Part shown: positions 55,702-64,000 of the stretch, piece after piece
Numbering within the stretch: the stretch's first letter is position 1
How the letters are laid out: each line of letters starts with the position of its first letter
Source: Streptomyces iakyrus
GTDB lineage: Bacteria > Actinomycetota > Actinomycetes > Streptomycetales > Streptomycetaceae
Direction: 5' to 3'
Length of the DNA: 64,000 bases
Assembly: GCF_000717055.1 (NCBI RefSeq)
Contig: NZ_JNXI01000012.1
Coordinates: forward strand, 160,794-224,793
The notes under the pieces: model-generated
Seen by the model: the letters and a program-made list of their open reading frames with translations, nothing else
The model's database searches: none
Told to the model about the DNA's origin: nothing
Made by a program: the position numbers and the translations under genes

Positions 55702-58068
55702 TCACCGCTCACCGACCCCGCGGACCCGCACCGGGTAGGGCGGCGCGCTCCCGCCGTCCTCACCCTCCCGCTCCACGACCACCCGCGAGCCCGTCCACCG
55801 AGCGGTGTAGCGCTCGATCTCCGGCTCGTCCCACCCGTCGCCCCCGTCCGGCACGACCAGCCCGCCCCCGGTACGCCCCCGGGCAGGCGCCCACACCTCC
55901 AGTTCCAGCCCGCCGTCCTCCCCGCGTACCGGAAGCACGGCACCCGCGCGTGCCAGCACGGGGATGCGTGACAGAGGCGCGTCGACGAGCACCTTCCCCG
56001 GCCCCTCGTACGCCAGCCCCGTCGCGGTGTCGTACCAGCGCCCGCGCGGCAACTGCACCGCACGCCGGTCGGCGCCCGGGTCAAGGACCGGCGCCACCAG
56101 CAGGCTGTCGCCCAGCAGGAAGGCGTCCTGACACTCCCGCAGCGCCCGCTCCTCCGGCGCCGTCCACCACAGAGGCCGCACATAGGGCGCCCCCGTACGC
56201 CGCGCCAGATGCGCCAGCGTCATGAAGTACGGCAGCAGCCGCCGGCGTTCGACGAGCGCCACGCGCGCGTGCGCCAGCACCTCACCGCCGAACTCCCACG
56301 GCTCCCTGCGTCCCGCCCGCAGACTCGCGTGCGTACGGAACAGCGGCAGATACGCGCCCAGCTGGAACCAGCGCAGATACAGCTCGGGGGACGGATCCCC
56401 GTCGAAGCCCCCGACGTCGGGCCCCGAGTACGGGACACCGCACAGTCCGAGCCCCATCACCAGGGCCAGAGAGGCCCGCAGCCCCGGCCAGCCGGTGGCC
56501 ACATCGCCCGACCACGTCCCTCCGTAGCGCTGCATGCCCGCCCACCCGGAGCGGGAGAACAGGAACGGCCGCTCCTCGGGAGCGAGCTTCCGCAGCCCCT
56601 CGTACGCCGCCCTGGCCATGCACAGGGCGTACACGTTGTGCGCCTCACGATGGTCACCGCCCCGCCCCTCCAGGGCGTGCCGGGCCGACCGCGGCAGCGT
56701 CGACTCACCGAAGGCGGTGAACAACGTGGGTTCGTTCAGATCGTGCCAGAAGCCCGAGAAGCCCTGGGCAAGCCGCTCCTCGTAGAGCCCGCCCCACCAC
56801 GCCCGCACGCGCGCGTGCGTGAAATCGGGAAACACCGCCTCCCCGGACCATGAGACACCCTCCACCACGTCCCCCGAGGCGCCCCGCACGAACGCGTCCT
56901 CGGCGGCCCCACCCTCGTACACCGCGTGGCCGGGCAAGGCCTTCACCGCCGGGTCGACGATCGACACCAGCCTGACGCCGTCCCGCCGGAGCTCCTCGGC
57001 CAGGACGGGCAGCTTCGGGAAGCGGTCCTGGTCGACGGTGAAGACCTGATGCGCCTCCAGGTGGTCGATGTCCAGGTGCACGGCATCCAGGGGCAGACCG
57101 TGCTCCAGGTACCCCGTGACGATCCGCCGCACCTCCTGCTCGCTGCCGGACCCCCACCGCGCGTGATGGTGCCCGAGCGCCCACGCGGGCGGCAGCGCGG
57201 GCGCCCCGGTGAGCGACGCCCAGGCGAGCAGCACGCGCGCGGGAGTGCCCACCATCACCCAGCAGCGCAGCGGACCACCGTCCATCCGGAGCTCGCTCGT
57301 CCCGGCACGGTCGTGCCCCGAACCCGCGCCCTCCTCGCCCTCCCGCAGCGTCACCGTGCCGTCCCACGAGCTGTCGTGGAACGCCAGATGCGTCCCTCCG
57401 TCGGACACCACCAGCTGCACCGGCATCGTGATGTACAGCGGGTCGTCCCCCGGTGCGAAGGAACGGCCCGGACCGGTGTTCCACAGCCGGTACGTCCCGT
57501 CCGCCAGCCGAGGACCCGAGGCGCGCCCCCCGAGTCCGAAGAACCGCGCGTCGGCACCCACCTCGGACCGCTGCATCCAGCGCGCCGGGCCGCCGCCGAC
57601 CGGCTCCCACCACCGCGGCGGCAGATCACGCCGCAGGGTCACACCGCCCGGAGTGAGCACCTCCACCGCGCCGTGCCGCGAGACCGCCACCGTCACCCGC
57701 TCGGCCACCACACGCCAGCCGCCGTCCTTGTCCGGCTCCAGCACCGCCCGCGGATCCGGCTCCGGGCAACGGCCGGCCAGCGCGTACGACGGCTCGGGCT
57801 CCGCCCCGTCCCAGCCCCAGAACACGGCCCCGTTCACGGCGACCAGAATGCGCAGCTCCGACCGGCCGAACCGGACGACACCGCCCCCCGGCCCCGGCTC
57901 CGCGCCCTCCACGAGCCCGGGCACCCGCGCACGCTCGGCCCCCCGCGCCGGCAGCCCGGTGGCGTCGGCCCGGCGCCTGCGCCACGCTGCTCGTACGGTA
58001 CGCACACCCTGCGCCGCCCCCACCGAAGCCACCGCTTTCACCGAACGCACCAGGTCACGACCGTTCAT
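55702..58068 (-). CDS. GH31 alpha-glycosidase
   Basis: 788 aa. GH31: N-terminal beta domain, barrel with HLDIDHL and the nucleophile motif GFWHDLNEP (Asp443), the later WSGDVATGW region containing the acid/base, and a C-terminal beta domain. No signal peptide, so intracellular, probably alpha-glucosidase acting on maltooligosaccharides or related sugars. ATG 58066-58068 (AGGGTG ahead) is preferred to GTG 58077. Confidence 0.93.
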   Translation of the reverse strand: MNGRDLVRSVKAVASVGAAQGVRTVRAAWRRRRADATGLPARGAERARVPGLVEGAEPGPGGGVVRFGRSELRILVAVNGAVFWGWDGAEPEPSYALAGRCPEPDPRAVLEPDKDGGWRVVAERVTVAVSRHGAVEVLTPGGVTLRRDLPPRWWEPVGGGPARWMQRSEVGADARFFGLGGRASGPRLADGTYRLWNTGPGRSFAPGDDPLYITMPVQLVVSDGGTHLAFHDSSWDGTVTLREGEEGAGSGHDRAGTSELRMDGGPLRCWVMVGTPARVLLAWASLTGAPALPPAWALGHHHARWGSGSEQEVRRIVTGYLEHGLPLDAVHLDIDHLEAHQVFTVDQDRFPKLPVLAEELRRDGVRLVSIVDPAVKALPGHAVYEGGAAEDAFVRGASGDVVEGVSWSGEAVFPDFTHARVRAWWGGLYEERLAQGFSGFWHDLNEPTLFTAFGESTLPRSARHALEGRGGDHREAHNVYALCMARAAYEGLRKLAPEERPFLFSRSGWAGMQRYGGTWSGDVATGWPGLRASLALVMGLGLCGVPYSGPDVGGFDGDPSPELYLRWFQLGAYLPLFRTHASLRAGRREPWEFGGEVLAHARVALVERRRLLPYFMTLAHLARRTGAPYVRPLWWTAPEERALRECQDAFLLGDSLLVAPVLDPGADRRAVQLPRGRWYDTATGLAYEGPGKVLVDAPLSRIPVLARAGAVLPVRGEDGGLELEVWAPARGRTGGGLVVPDGGDGWDEPEIERYTARWTGSRVVVEREGEDGGSAPPYPVRVRGVGER

Positions 58069-58278
58069 GCTGCTCACCCTGCCACTGACCGCCTGGCAAA
58101 CGGGTGTCGTTCAACTGCCGTTCACCCGTGCCAAGACCACATCTTCACGACACGGACTATGTGGGGCGCACCCTGGTGCCGAAGTCGATCACATGGCATT
58201 GTCCGTGCCAGCCGCTCACGCGCACACCCCAGCCCGTGCGCGGAGGACGCACACGACGCGCACAGTCCGGGAGCCGAC

Positions 58279-60246
58279 ATGCCCACCGACAGTTTCCAGC
58301 CGCTCTGGCAGCCCGACCCCGGGCGCATCGCCCGGGCACGGATCACCAGGTTCCAGGCCTGGGCCGCCGAACACCACGGCGCCCCCGCCGAGGGCGGCTA
58401 CGCGGCCCTGCAGCGGTGGTCCGTCGACGACCTGGAAACCTTCTGGAGAGCCGTCACCGAGTGGTTCGACGTCCGCTTCTCCCACCCCTACGCGCGCGTG
58501 CTGGGCGACCGCTCGATGCCGGGCGCCCAGTGGTTCCCCGAAGCGACCCTCAACTACGCCGAACACGCCCTGCGCGCGGCCGGCACCCGCTCCGACGAAC
58601 CGGCCCTCCTGTACGTCGACGAGACCCACGAACCACGCCCCGTCACCTGGACCGAGCTGCGCCGCCAGGTCGGCTCCCTCGCCGCGGAACTGCGCGCGCT
58701 CGGAGTACGCCCCGGCGACCGCGTCAGCGGCTACCTTCCGAACGTCCCGCAGGCCGTGGTCGCCCTCCTCGCCACCGCCGCCGTCGGCGCGGTCTGGACG
58801 TCCTGTGCGCCCGACTTCGGCGCCCGCAGCGTCCTCGACCGCTTCCAGCAGGTCGAACCGGTCGTGCTCTTCACGGTCGACGGCTACCGCTACGGCGGCA
58901 AGGAGCACGACCGACGCGAGGTGGTCACCGAACTGCGCCGCGAACTCCCCACCCTGCGGGCCGTGATCCACATCCCGCTCCTCGGCACCGACGCACCCGA
59001 GGGCGCCCTGGACTGGTCGGCCCTCACCTCCGCCGACACGGACCCGGTCTTCGAGCAGGTGCCCTTCGACCACCCCCTGTGGGTGCTCTACTCCTCCGGC
59101 ACGACCGGACTGCCCAAGGCCATCGTCCAGTCCCAGGGCGGCATCCTGGTCGAGCACCTCAAGCAACTCGGCCTGCACTGCGACCTCGGCCCCGAGGACC
59201 GCTTCTTCTGGTACACCTCGACAGGCTGGATGATGTGGAACTTCCTCGTCTCCGGCCTGCTCACCGGCACCACGATCGTCCTCTACGACGGCAGCCCCGG
59301 CTACCCCGACACCGGCGCCCAGTGGCGGATCGCCGAACGCACGAAGACCACCCTCTACGGCACCTCCGCCGCCTACGTCATGGCCTGCCGCAAGGCGGAC
59401 GTGCACCCCTCCCGCGCCTTCGACCTCTCCTCGGTCCAGTGCGTCGCCACCACCGGTTCGCCCCTGCCGCCCGACGGCTTCCGCTGGCTCCACGACGAGG
59501 TCCGCGACGACCTGTGGATCGCCTCCGTCAGCGGCGGCACCGACGTGTGCTCCTGCTTCGCCGGAGCCGTTCCCACCCTCCCGGTCCACGTCGGTGAGCT
59601 CCAGGCCCCCTGCCTCGGCACCGACCTCCGGTCCTGGGACCCCCACGGCCGCCCCCTCATCGACGAGGTCGGCGAACTCGTCGTCACCAACCCCATGCCG
59701 TCGATGCCCATCCGCTTCTGGAACGACCCCGACGGCAGCCGCTACCACGACAGCTACTTCGACACCTACCCCGGCGTGTGGCGGCACGGCGACTGGATCA
59801 CCGTCACCTCCCGCGGATCCGTCGTCATCCACGGCCGCTCCGACTCCACGCTCAACCGCCAGGGCGTCCGGATGGGATCGGCCGACATCTACGAAGCCGT
59901 CGAGCGGCTCCCCGAGATCAAGGAGTCCCTCGTCATCGGCATCGAGCAGCCCGACGGCGGCTACTGGATGCCCCTCTTCGTGCACCTGGCCCCCGGAGCG
60001 GTCCTCGACGAGGCCCTGCTGAACCGCGTCAAGCAGACGATCCGCGAGCAACTGTCCCCGCGCCACGTCCCCGACGAGATCATCGAAGTACCCGGGGTCC
60101 CGCACACCCTCACCGGCAAGCGCATCGAGGTCCCCGTCAAGCGCCTCCTCCAGGGCACCCCGCTGGAGAAGGCGGTCAACCCGGGCTCCATCGACAACCT
60201 CGACCTGCTGAACTTCTACGAGGACCTGGCCCGCAAGCGCGCCTGA
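58279..60246 (+). CDS. Acetoacetyl-CoA synthetase
   Basis: 655 aa, the length of acetoacetate-CoA ligases. Adenylate-forming enzyme: LYSSGTTGLPKAIVQS (A3, about 268-283), YTSTGWMMWN (about 312-321), GTSAAYVM, HGDWITVTSRG with the catalytic Asp, and the terminal GKRIEVPVKRLL lysine region. The AACS-specific N-terminus has WSVDDLETFWRAV. It activates acetoacetate for reuse. Start ATG 58279, with GGGAG. Divergent from GH31; followed by an unknown gene. Confidence 0.93.
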   Translation: MPTDSFQPLWQPDPGRIARARITRFQAWAAEHHGAPAEGGYAALQRWSVDDLETFWRAVTEWFDVRFSHPYARVLGDRSMPGAQWFPEATLNYAEHALRAAGTRSDEPALLYVDETHEPRPVTWTELRRQVGSLAAELRALGVRPGDRVSGYLPNVPQAVVALLATAAVGAVWTSCAPDFGARSVLDRFQQVEPVVLFTVDGYRYGGKEHDRREVVTELRRELPTLRAVIHIPLLGTDAPEGALDWSALTSADTDPVFEQVPFDHPLWVLYSSGTTGLPKAIVQSQGGILVEHLKQLGLHCDLGPEDRFFWYTSTGWMMWNFLVSGLLTGTTIVLYDGSPGYPDTGAQWRIAERTKTTLYGTSAAYVMACRKADVHPSRAFDLSSVQCVATTGSPLPPDGFRWLHDEVRDDLWIASVSGGTDVCSCFAGAVPTLPVHVGELQAPCLGTDLRSWDPHGRPLIDEVGELVVTNPMPSMPIRFWNDPDGSRYHDSYFDTYPGVWRHGDWITVTSRGSVVIHGRSDSTLNRQGVRMGSADIYEAVERLPEIKESLVIGIEQPDGGYWMPLFVHLAPGAVLDEALLNRVKQTIREQLSPRHVPDEIIEVPGVPHTLTGKRIEVPVKRLLQGTPLEKAVNPGSIDNLDLLNFYEDLARKRA

Positions 60247-60429
60247 CCACAACCACCCTGCGTCACACACTCCCCGTCACCGGCGCTCCGGACGCAGGTC
60301 ACACGGCCACACCCCTGTGACCTGCGCCTTCCGGCCTCACCCGCGTACGCGATCACCCGGAGCCGGGTCATTGTCAGTGCCGCCGATTACTGTGAGTGAG
60401 CATTGATCGACCATGCACTGGGGGAAACA

Positions 60430-61320
60430 ATGGCGCACACCGACAACCGGACCATGCGACGCGTCCTGCACCGCGAAATCGCCGGCACCATCGGCCTGCT
60501 GACCGACGAACACGACTTCCGGGCCATGCGGCGCTACCGCAGCTTCACCTTCGCCGACCACGCGACCTACCTGAAACAGGTGGAAGCCCTCCTCAGGACC
60601 CGCGCCCTGCGGGGCAGCCACACCACCGTGGCGCTCTTCGACCCCGAGGAGTACGCCGAGTTCTGCACACGAAAGGGCCTGGACCCCGACCACCCGTCGA
60701 GCCGCACACGCTTCACTGCCCAGATCGCAGCCACCGGCCCGACCCTTCCCTACGACGGCCGCCCCCTGGCCGACCTCCTCCCGGCCCTCGTCGACGAGGC
60801 CGTACGGCAGGCCACCTGGGAGTACGCGACCACCCTCCTCGCCCGCCTGGGTGCCTGCACTTCCTGCGGCGAAGACATCGGGCGCGCCGCCTTCGCCCGA
60901 GCCGCGAGCCTGCTCGTCCGCATCCTCGACACCGCCCCACCCGGCGACCGCCACCTCGTCTGCAGCGTCACCGGACCGCCCGACACCCTCACCGCCGCCC
61001 TCCACATCACCGACGACGGGGACTCCCTGGAACTGAACGAAACCGAAGCCCTCGAGTTCACCACCATCCTGGCCCTCGGCCTGGCCACCGAAAGCCCCGG
61101 AGGACTCGTCATCCGCATCAGCGCCCCCGACACACCAGACCGCGTCTACGGCTGGCGCATGCGCGCACACGGACTCGAACCCCTGACCGCAGGGGAGGTC
61201 TTCGACGCCTACTGCACCGACGTCGAATCCGGAGACCTGATCTCCCCTGAATCCAACGTCGACTACTGTGCGCCGCCCGACCTCGGGGAGGAGAAACCCA
61301 CTCCTGGGCACCAGCACTGA
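60430..61320 (+). CDS. Hypothetical protein
   Basis: 296 aa. Soluble, acidic, with no known domain that I can identify. It has RRYRSFTFADHATYLKQVEA near the N-terminus, a cysteine pair ACTSCGED (about 142-149), and a central strand-rich segment with TDDGDSLELNETEALEF. Start ATG 60430, with GGGGAAAC. Conserved Streptomyces-specific protein by appearance. Convergent with ptsI. Confidence 0.75.
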   Translation: MAHTDNRTMRRVLHREIAGTIGLLTDEHDFRAMRRYRSFTFADHATYLKQVEALLRTRALRGSHTTVALFDPEEYAEFCTRKGLDPDHPSSRTRFTAQIAATGPTLPYDGRPLADLLPALVDEAVRQATWEYATTLLARLGACTSCGEDIGRAAFARAASLLVRILDTAPPGDRHLVCSVTGPPDTLTAALHITDDGDSLELNETEALEFTTILALGLATESPGGLVIRISAPDTPDRVYGWRMRAHGLEPLTAGEVFDAYCTDVESGDLISPESNVDYCAPPDLGEEKPTPGHQH

Positions 61321-61327
61321 AACGCCG

Positions 61328-61361
61328 GGAGGGGCGCCCCACCTCAGTGGAGCGCCCCTCC
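61328..61361. terminator. Bidirectional terminator of ptsI
   Basis: Perfect 10-bp stem GGAGGGGCGC (61328-61337) and GCGCCCCTCC (61352-61361), between the convergent unknown gene and ptsI. Confidence 0.85.
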
Positions 61362-61388
61362 TGGGAAAACCGTCGCCGCGGGCCCGGC

Positions 61389-63059
61389 CTATTCGCCCGA
61401 CAGCACCGCCTGCGCGGCGCTGCGCGCGTCCTCGGCGCTGTCCGTCGCCCGCGCCGCCGCAGCAGCCCGCTCGCACTGCGCCAGCGTGTACTTCGCCAGC
61501 GTCGCCCGGACGTAGGGAATCGACGCGGCACCCATCGAGAGAGAGGTGACGCCCAGACCGGTCAGCACACACGCGAGCAGCGGGTCGGACGCGGCCTCAC
61601 CGCAGACACCACAGCTCTTGCCCTCGGCCTTCGCCGCCTCGGCGGACAACTCCACCAGGTCGAGCAGAGCGGGCTGCCACGGATCCTGCAGACGGGACAC
61701 AGCGCCCACCTGACGGTCGGCGGCGAAGGTGTACTGGGCGAGGTCGTTCGTCCCCAGCGACAGGAACTCGACCTCCTGAAGGATCGAGCGGGCTCGCAGC
61801 GCGGCCGACGGGATCTCGACCATCGCACCGAACTTCGCCCGCAGCCCAGCCGCACGGCAGGCGTCAGCGAAGGCCCGGGCGTCCGTACGGTCCGCCACCA
61901 TCGGGGCCATGACCTCGAGGTAGACGGGCAGCCCCTCCGCGGCCTTGGCCAGCGCGGTCAGCTGGGTACGCAGGACCTCGGGGTGGTCGAGGAGCGTCCG
62001 CAGCCCCCGCACGCCGAGCGCCGGGTTCGGCTCGTCGGCCGGCGTGAGGAAGTCGAGCGGCTTGTCCGCGCCCGCGTCCAGCACGCGCACCACAACACGC
62101 CCCTCGGGGAACGCCTCCAGCACCTGCCGGTACGCAGCGACCTGCTTCTCCTCGGACGGCGCCTGCTTGCTGTCGTCCAAGAAGAGGAACTCGGTACGGA
62201 AAAGACCCACTCCCTCAGCACCGGCCTCGACGGCGGCCGCCACGTCGGCGGGGCCACCGATGTTCGCGAGCAGCGGCACCTTGTGACCGTCAGCGGTGGC
62301 ACCAGGACCGGTCGAGGCAGCCAACGCGGCCTTCCGCTGGGCGGCCGCGGCCTCGAGCTGGGCCTTCTTCTCGTCGCTCGGGTCCACGAAGATCTCTCCG
62401 GTGCTGCCGTCGACTGCGATCATCGTGCCTTCGGCGAGCTCACCGGCCCCCGGCAGCGCCACCACGGCCGGCACACCGAGCGCCCGGGCCAGGATCGCGC
62501 TGTGACTGGTCGGGCCGCCCTCTTCCGTGACGAAACCGAGCACCAGCGTCGGGTCCAGCAGCGCGGTGTCGGCCGGAGCGAGGTCGCGGGCAACCAGGAC
62601 GTAGGGCTCGTCGCTGTCGGGGACGCCAGGCATCGGCACCCCCAGCAGACGGGCGACGATGCGATTCCGCACGTCGTCGAGGTCGGCCACGCGACCAGCC
62701 AGGTACTCACCGGCCCCCGCCAGGAGCTCGCGGTAGGAGGCGAACGCGTCGTACACCCCGCGCTCCGCCGTGCTGCCGACGGCGATCCGCCGCTCCACAT
62801 CGGCCAACAACTCGGGGTCCTGGGCCATCATGGCCTGCGCCTCGAGCACGGCCTGGGCTTCACCGCCGGCCAGGTTGCCGCGCGCCATCAGGTCAGCAGC
62901 CACCGCCTCCACGGCCTTGCGGGCGCGCCCCTGCTCACGCTCCGCCTCTTCCGCCGGGATCTGCTTCGCGGGCGGCTCGAGCACCGCCGTTCCCATGTGC
63001 CGAACCTCGCCGATGGCCACACCGTGGCTCACCCCGACGCCTCGCAGCGTTGTCTCCAT
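61389..63059 (-). CDS. ptsI: PTS enzyme I
   Basis: 556 aa, the length of the S. coelicolor enzyme. Starts at ATG 63057-63059; the frame extends 63 bases upstream, but no Shine-Dalgarno supports that longer form. Phosphohistidine loop GGPTSHSAIL with His186; HPr-binding helical domain about 20-145; C-terminal PEP barrel with GVGLFRTEFLFLD, GVRGLRTLLDHPEVLRTQL, and LSLGTNDLAQYTFAADR with conserved Cys in SCGVCGEAASDP. It transfers phosphate from PEP to HPr. Forms an operon with crr, 78 bases upstream. Confidence 0.97.
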   Translation of the reverse strand: METTLRGVGVSHGVAIGEVRHMGTAVLEPPAKQIPAEEAEREQGRARKAVEAVAADLMARGNLAGGEAQAVLEAQAMMAQDPELLADVERRIAVGSTAERGVYDAFASYRELLAGAGEYLAGRVADLDDVRNRIVARLLGVPMPGVPDSDEPYVLVARDLAPADTALLDPTLVLGFVTEEGGPTSHSAILARALGVPAVVALPGAGELAEGTMIAVDGSTGEIFVDPSDEKKAQLEAAAAQRKAALAASTGPGATADGHKVPLLANIGGPADVAAAVEAGAEGVGLFRTEFLFLDDSKQAPSEEKQVAAYRQVLEAFPEGRVVVRVLDAGADKPLDFLTPADEPNPALGVRGLRTLLDHPEVLRTQLTALAKAAEGLPVYLEVMAPMVADRTDARAFADACRAAGLRAKFGAMVEIPSAALRARSILQEVEFLSLGTNDLAQYTFAADRQVGAVSRLQDPWQPALLDLVELSAEAAKAEGKSCGVCGEAASDPLLACVLTGLGVTSLSMGAASIPYVRATLAKYTLAQCERAAAAARATDSAEDARSAAQAVLSGE

Positions 63060-63137
63060 CTCACCCGTCTCCGATAGAGCGGCGGGCCCCGCCGCCGCGA
63101 TGGTTGTCGTACTCGCCGTCATACGACGGCACTGACG

Positions 63138-63587
63138 TCACTTCCAGAGGAAGAGACTGTCGCCGGCCTTCACTTCGCCGTCGATGCGAAGATCGGAGAG
63201 AGCTTCGGCCGTGGCCTCCAGGGCCACGACCGGGCAGATCGCGGACTTGCCGGCGGCCTCGACGGCAGCCGGGTTCCAGCGCACGACCGCCTGGCCGCGC
63301 GTGACGGTGTCGCCCTTGTTCACCAGCAGCTCGAAACCCTCGCCGTTGAGCTGCACGGTGTCGATACCGAGGTGAGTGAGCACGCCGTGTCCGTTCTCGT
63401 CGACGACGACGAACGCGTGGGGGTGCAGGGAGACGATGACGCCGTCCACGGGGGAGACGGCCTCGGAGGGCTCACGTACGGGGTCGATCGCTGTGCCCGG
63501 GCCGACCATGGCCCCGGAGAAGACGGGGTCCGGCACGGCTGCCAGTCCGATGGCGCGTCCTGCGAGCGGGGACGTCACGGTGGTCAT
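63138..63587 (-). CDS. crr: PTS EIIA (Crr)
   Basis: 149 aa glucose-type EIIA. The active histidine is His72 in LTHLGIDTV, with neighbouring His57 in SLHPHAF. Starts at ATG 63585-63587 with GGGAGGC. In Streptomyces, Crr and enzyme I serve the N-acetylglucosamine and fructose PTS. A perfect DasR-type site lies 112-127 bases upstream. Confidence 0.96.
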   Translation of the reverse strand: MTTVTSPLAGRAIGLAAVPDPVFSGAMVGPGTAIDPVREPSEAVSPVDGVIVSLHPHAFVVVDENGHGVLTHLGIDTVQLNGEGFELLVNKGDTVTRGQAVVRWNPAAVEAAGKSAICPVVALEATAEALSDLRIDGEVKAGDSLFLWK

Positions 63588-63698
63588 GGGAAGCCTCCCA
63601 GGGGTGGAGATCGATATGGCCGTCCCTGTAGGTACCGGGCGGCACACTGTTCAGCAGCGTATGTCACCTGAAGTGCCGGTTCCGCGCGAGCACGTCGA

Positions 63699-63714
63699 AG
63701 TGGTCTAGACCATA
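63699..63714. promoter_or_regulatory. DasR operator upstream of crr
   Basis: AGTGGTCTAGACCATA contains a perfect 12-bp palindrome TGGTCTAGACCA (63701-63712) and matches the DasR consensus ACTGGTCTAGACCACT at all core positions. DasR is known to repress crr-ptsI in S. coelicolor. Confidence 0.9.
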
Positions 63715-63726
63715 CCCCAAATCGAT

Positions 63727-63756
63727 TTGCACCCGCTCCGCGGCCGCGTGTACAGT
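63727..63756 (+). promoter_or_regulatory. rRNA operon promoter (p1-like)
   Basis: TTGCAC (63727-63732), 18 bases, TACAGT (63751-63756), facing right, away from crr. The downstream sequence is that of a Streptomyces rRNA leader. Confidence 0.7.
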
Positions 63757-64000
63757 CGTACTCCTGCTTGGGGCTGAGCGATGCGACTTCGCGTCCTGGC
63801 CGGGCAGCAACCAACTTGTCAGATCCTAACTTTGGATCACCTTCTGCATGCCTGCGGGAGAGTGGTCAGGGGGCCGGAAAAACACTGATAGAGTTTGGAA
63901 CACCGAAGGGAAGCGCCCGGAGGAAAGCCCGAGAGGGTGAGTACAAAGGAAGCGACCGTTCCTTGAGAACTCAACAGCGTGCCAAAAGTCAACGCCAGAT
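63757..64000 (+). other. rRNA operon upstream/leader region
   Basis: AT-richer, non-coding sequence, with a TAGAGT -10-like box (63889-63894), a purine-rich processing-type segment (63905-63950) and the typical leader GTTCCTTGAGAACTCAACAG (63957-63976) found before 16S rRNA in Streptomyces. The 16S gene itself should start just beyond the window. Confidence 0.8.

Noticed and set aside
56926..58278. N-terminal extension of the acetoacetyl-CoA synthetase gene across the GH31 gene
   Set aside because: The frame is open but antisense to GH31; family length and a GGGAG site support ATG 58279.

Overview
The window is a high-GC actinobacterial chromosome segment with Streptomyces codon use (third positions almost always G or C), many GTG starts, and marker genes known from Streptomyces: smeA-sffA, conservon genes, rbpA, ppm1, an SCO1431-family small membrane protein, and crr-ptsI with DasR-type operators. 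Gene order resembles the S. coelicolor SCO1390-SCO1432 neighbourhood; that is recollection, not a search. I see no insertion sequence, phage, tRNA, CRISPR array or obvious transferred island. The right edge runs into the promoter and leader of an rRNA operon; the left edge cuts a gene.

Layout. 1-13.1 kb: N-terminus of a TPR/AAA-type protein, uridine-kinase-like enzyme, secreted C39-like peptidase, SCO1431 protein, TetR regulator, GH18 chitinase with DasR-like promoter repeats, acyl-CoA dehydrogenase, two small unknowns, an Lrp regulator, an amidohydrolase, ppm1, fxsA-like gene, a 24-bp tandem-repeat block and rbpA with a sigma-R-type promoter. 13.3-25.5 kb: UMF1-type MFS transporter, GDPD-YczE pair divergent from a MocR regulator, smeA-sffA, an ankyrin protein, a HEAT-like protein, and a tightly overlapping GT4-GT4-SGNH operon. 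25.5-30.8 kb: a 5-oxoproline module (MFS-hydrolyase-pxpA-pxpB-pxpC) facing its likely GntR regulator. 30.9-38.0 kb: a three-gene operon encoding kleisin-like, MukE-like and giant SMC-like proteins (MukFEB/JetABC type) with no adjacent JetD nuclease. 38.1-49.2 kb: APC permease, small membrane protein, and a conservon (cvnA-B-C ... cvnD) into which a fused HyuA-HyuB hydantoinase/5-oxoprolinase gene is inserted. 49.2-61.3 kb: glpK and glpF, an EAL-CBS-GGDEF protein, a VanX-type dipeptidase, Nudix hydrolase, GH31 glycosidase, acetoacetyl-CoA synthetase, and an unknown. 61.4-64 kb: ptsI and crr, then rRNA promoter sequence.

The most interesting items are the nuclease-less SMC operon with non-canonical ATPase motifs, the conservon split by a hydantoinase gene, two independent 5-oxoproline-cleaving systems in one window, SffA without the Walker A lysine, and several clean operators (MocR direct repeats with a 31-bp period, a GntR palindrome, a 15-bp-arm palindrome upstream of smeA, three 23-bp iterons upstream of an APC permease).
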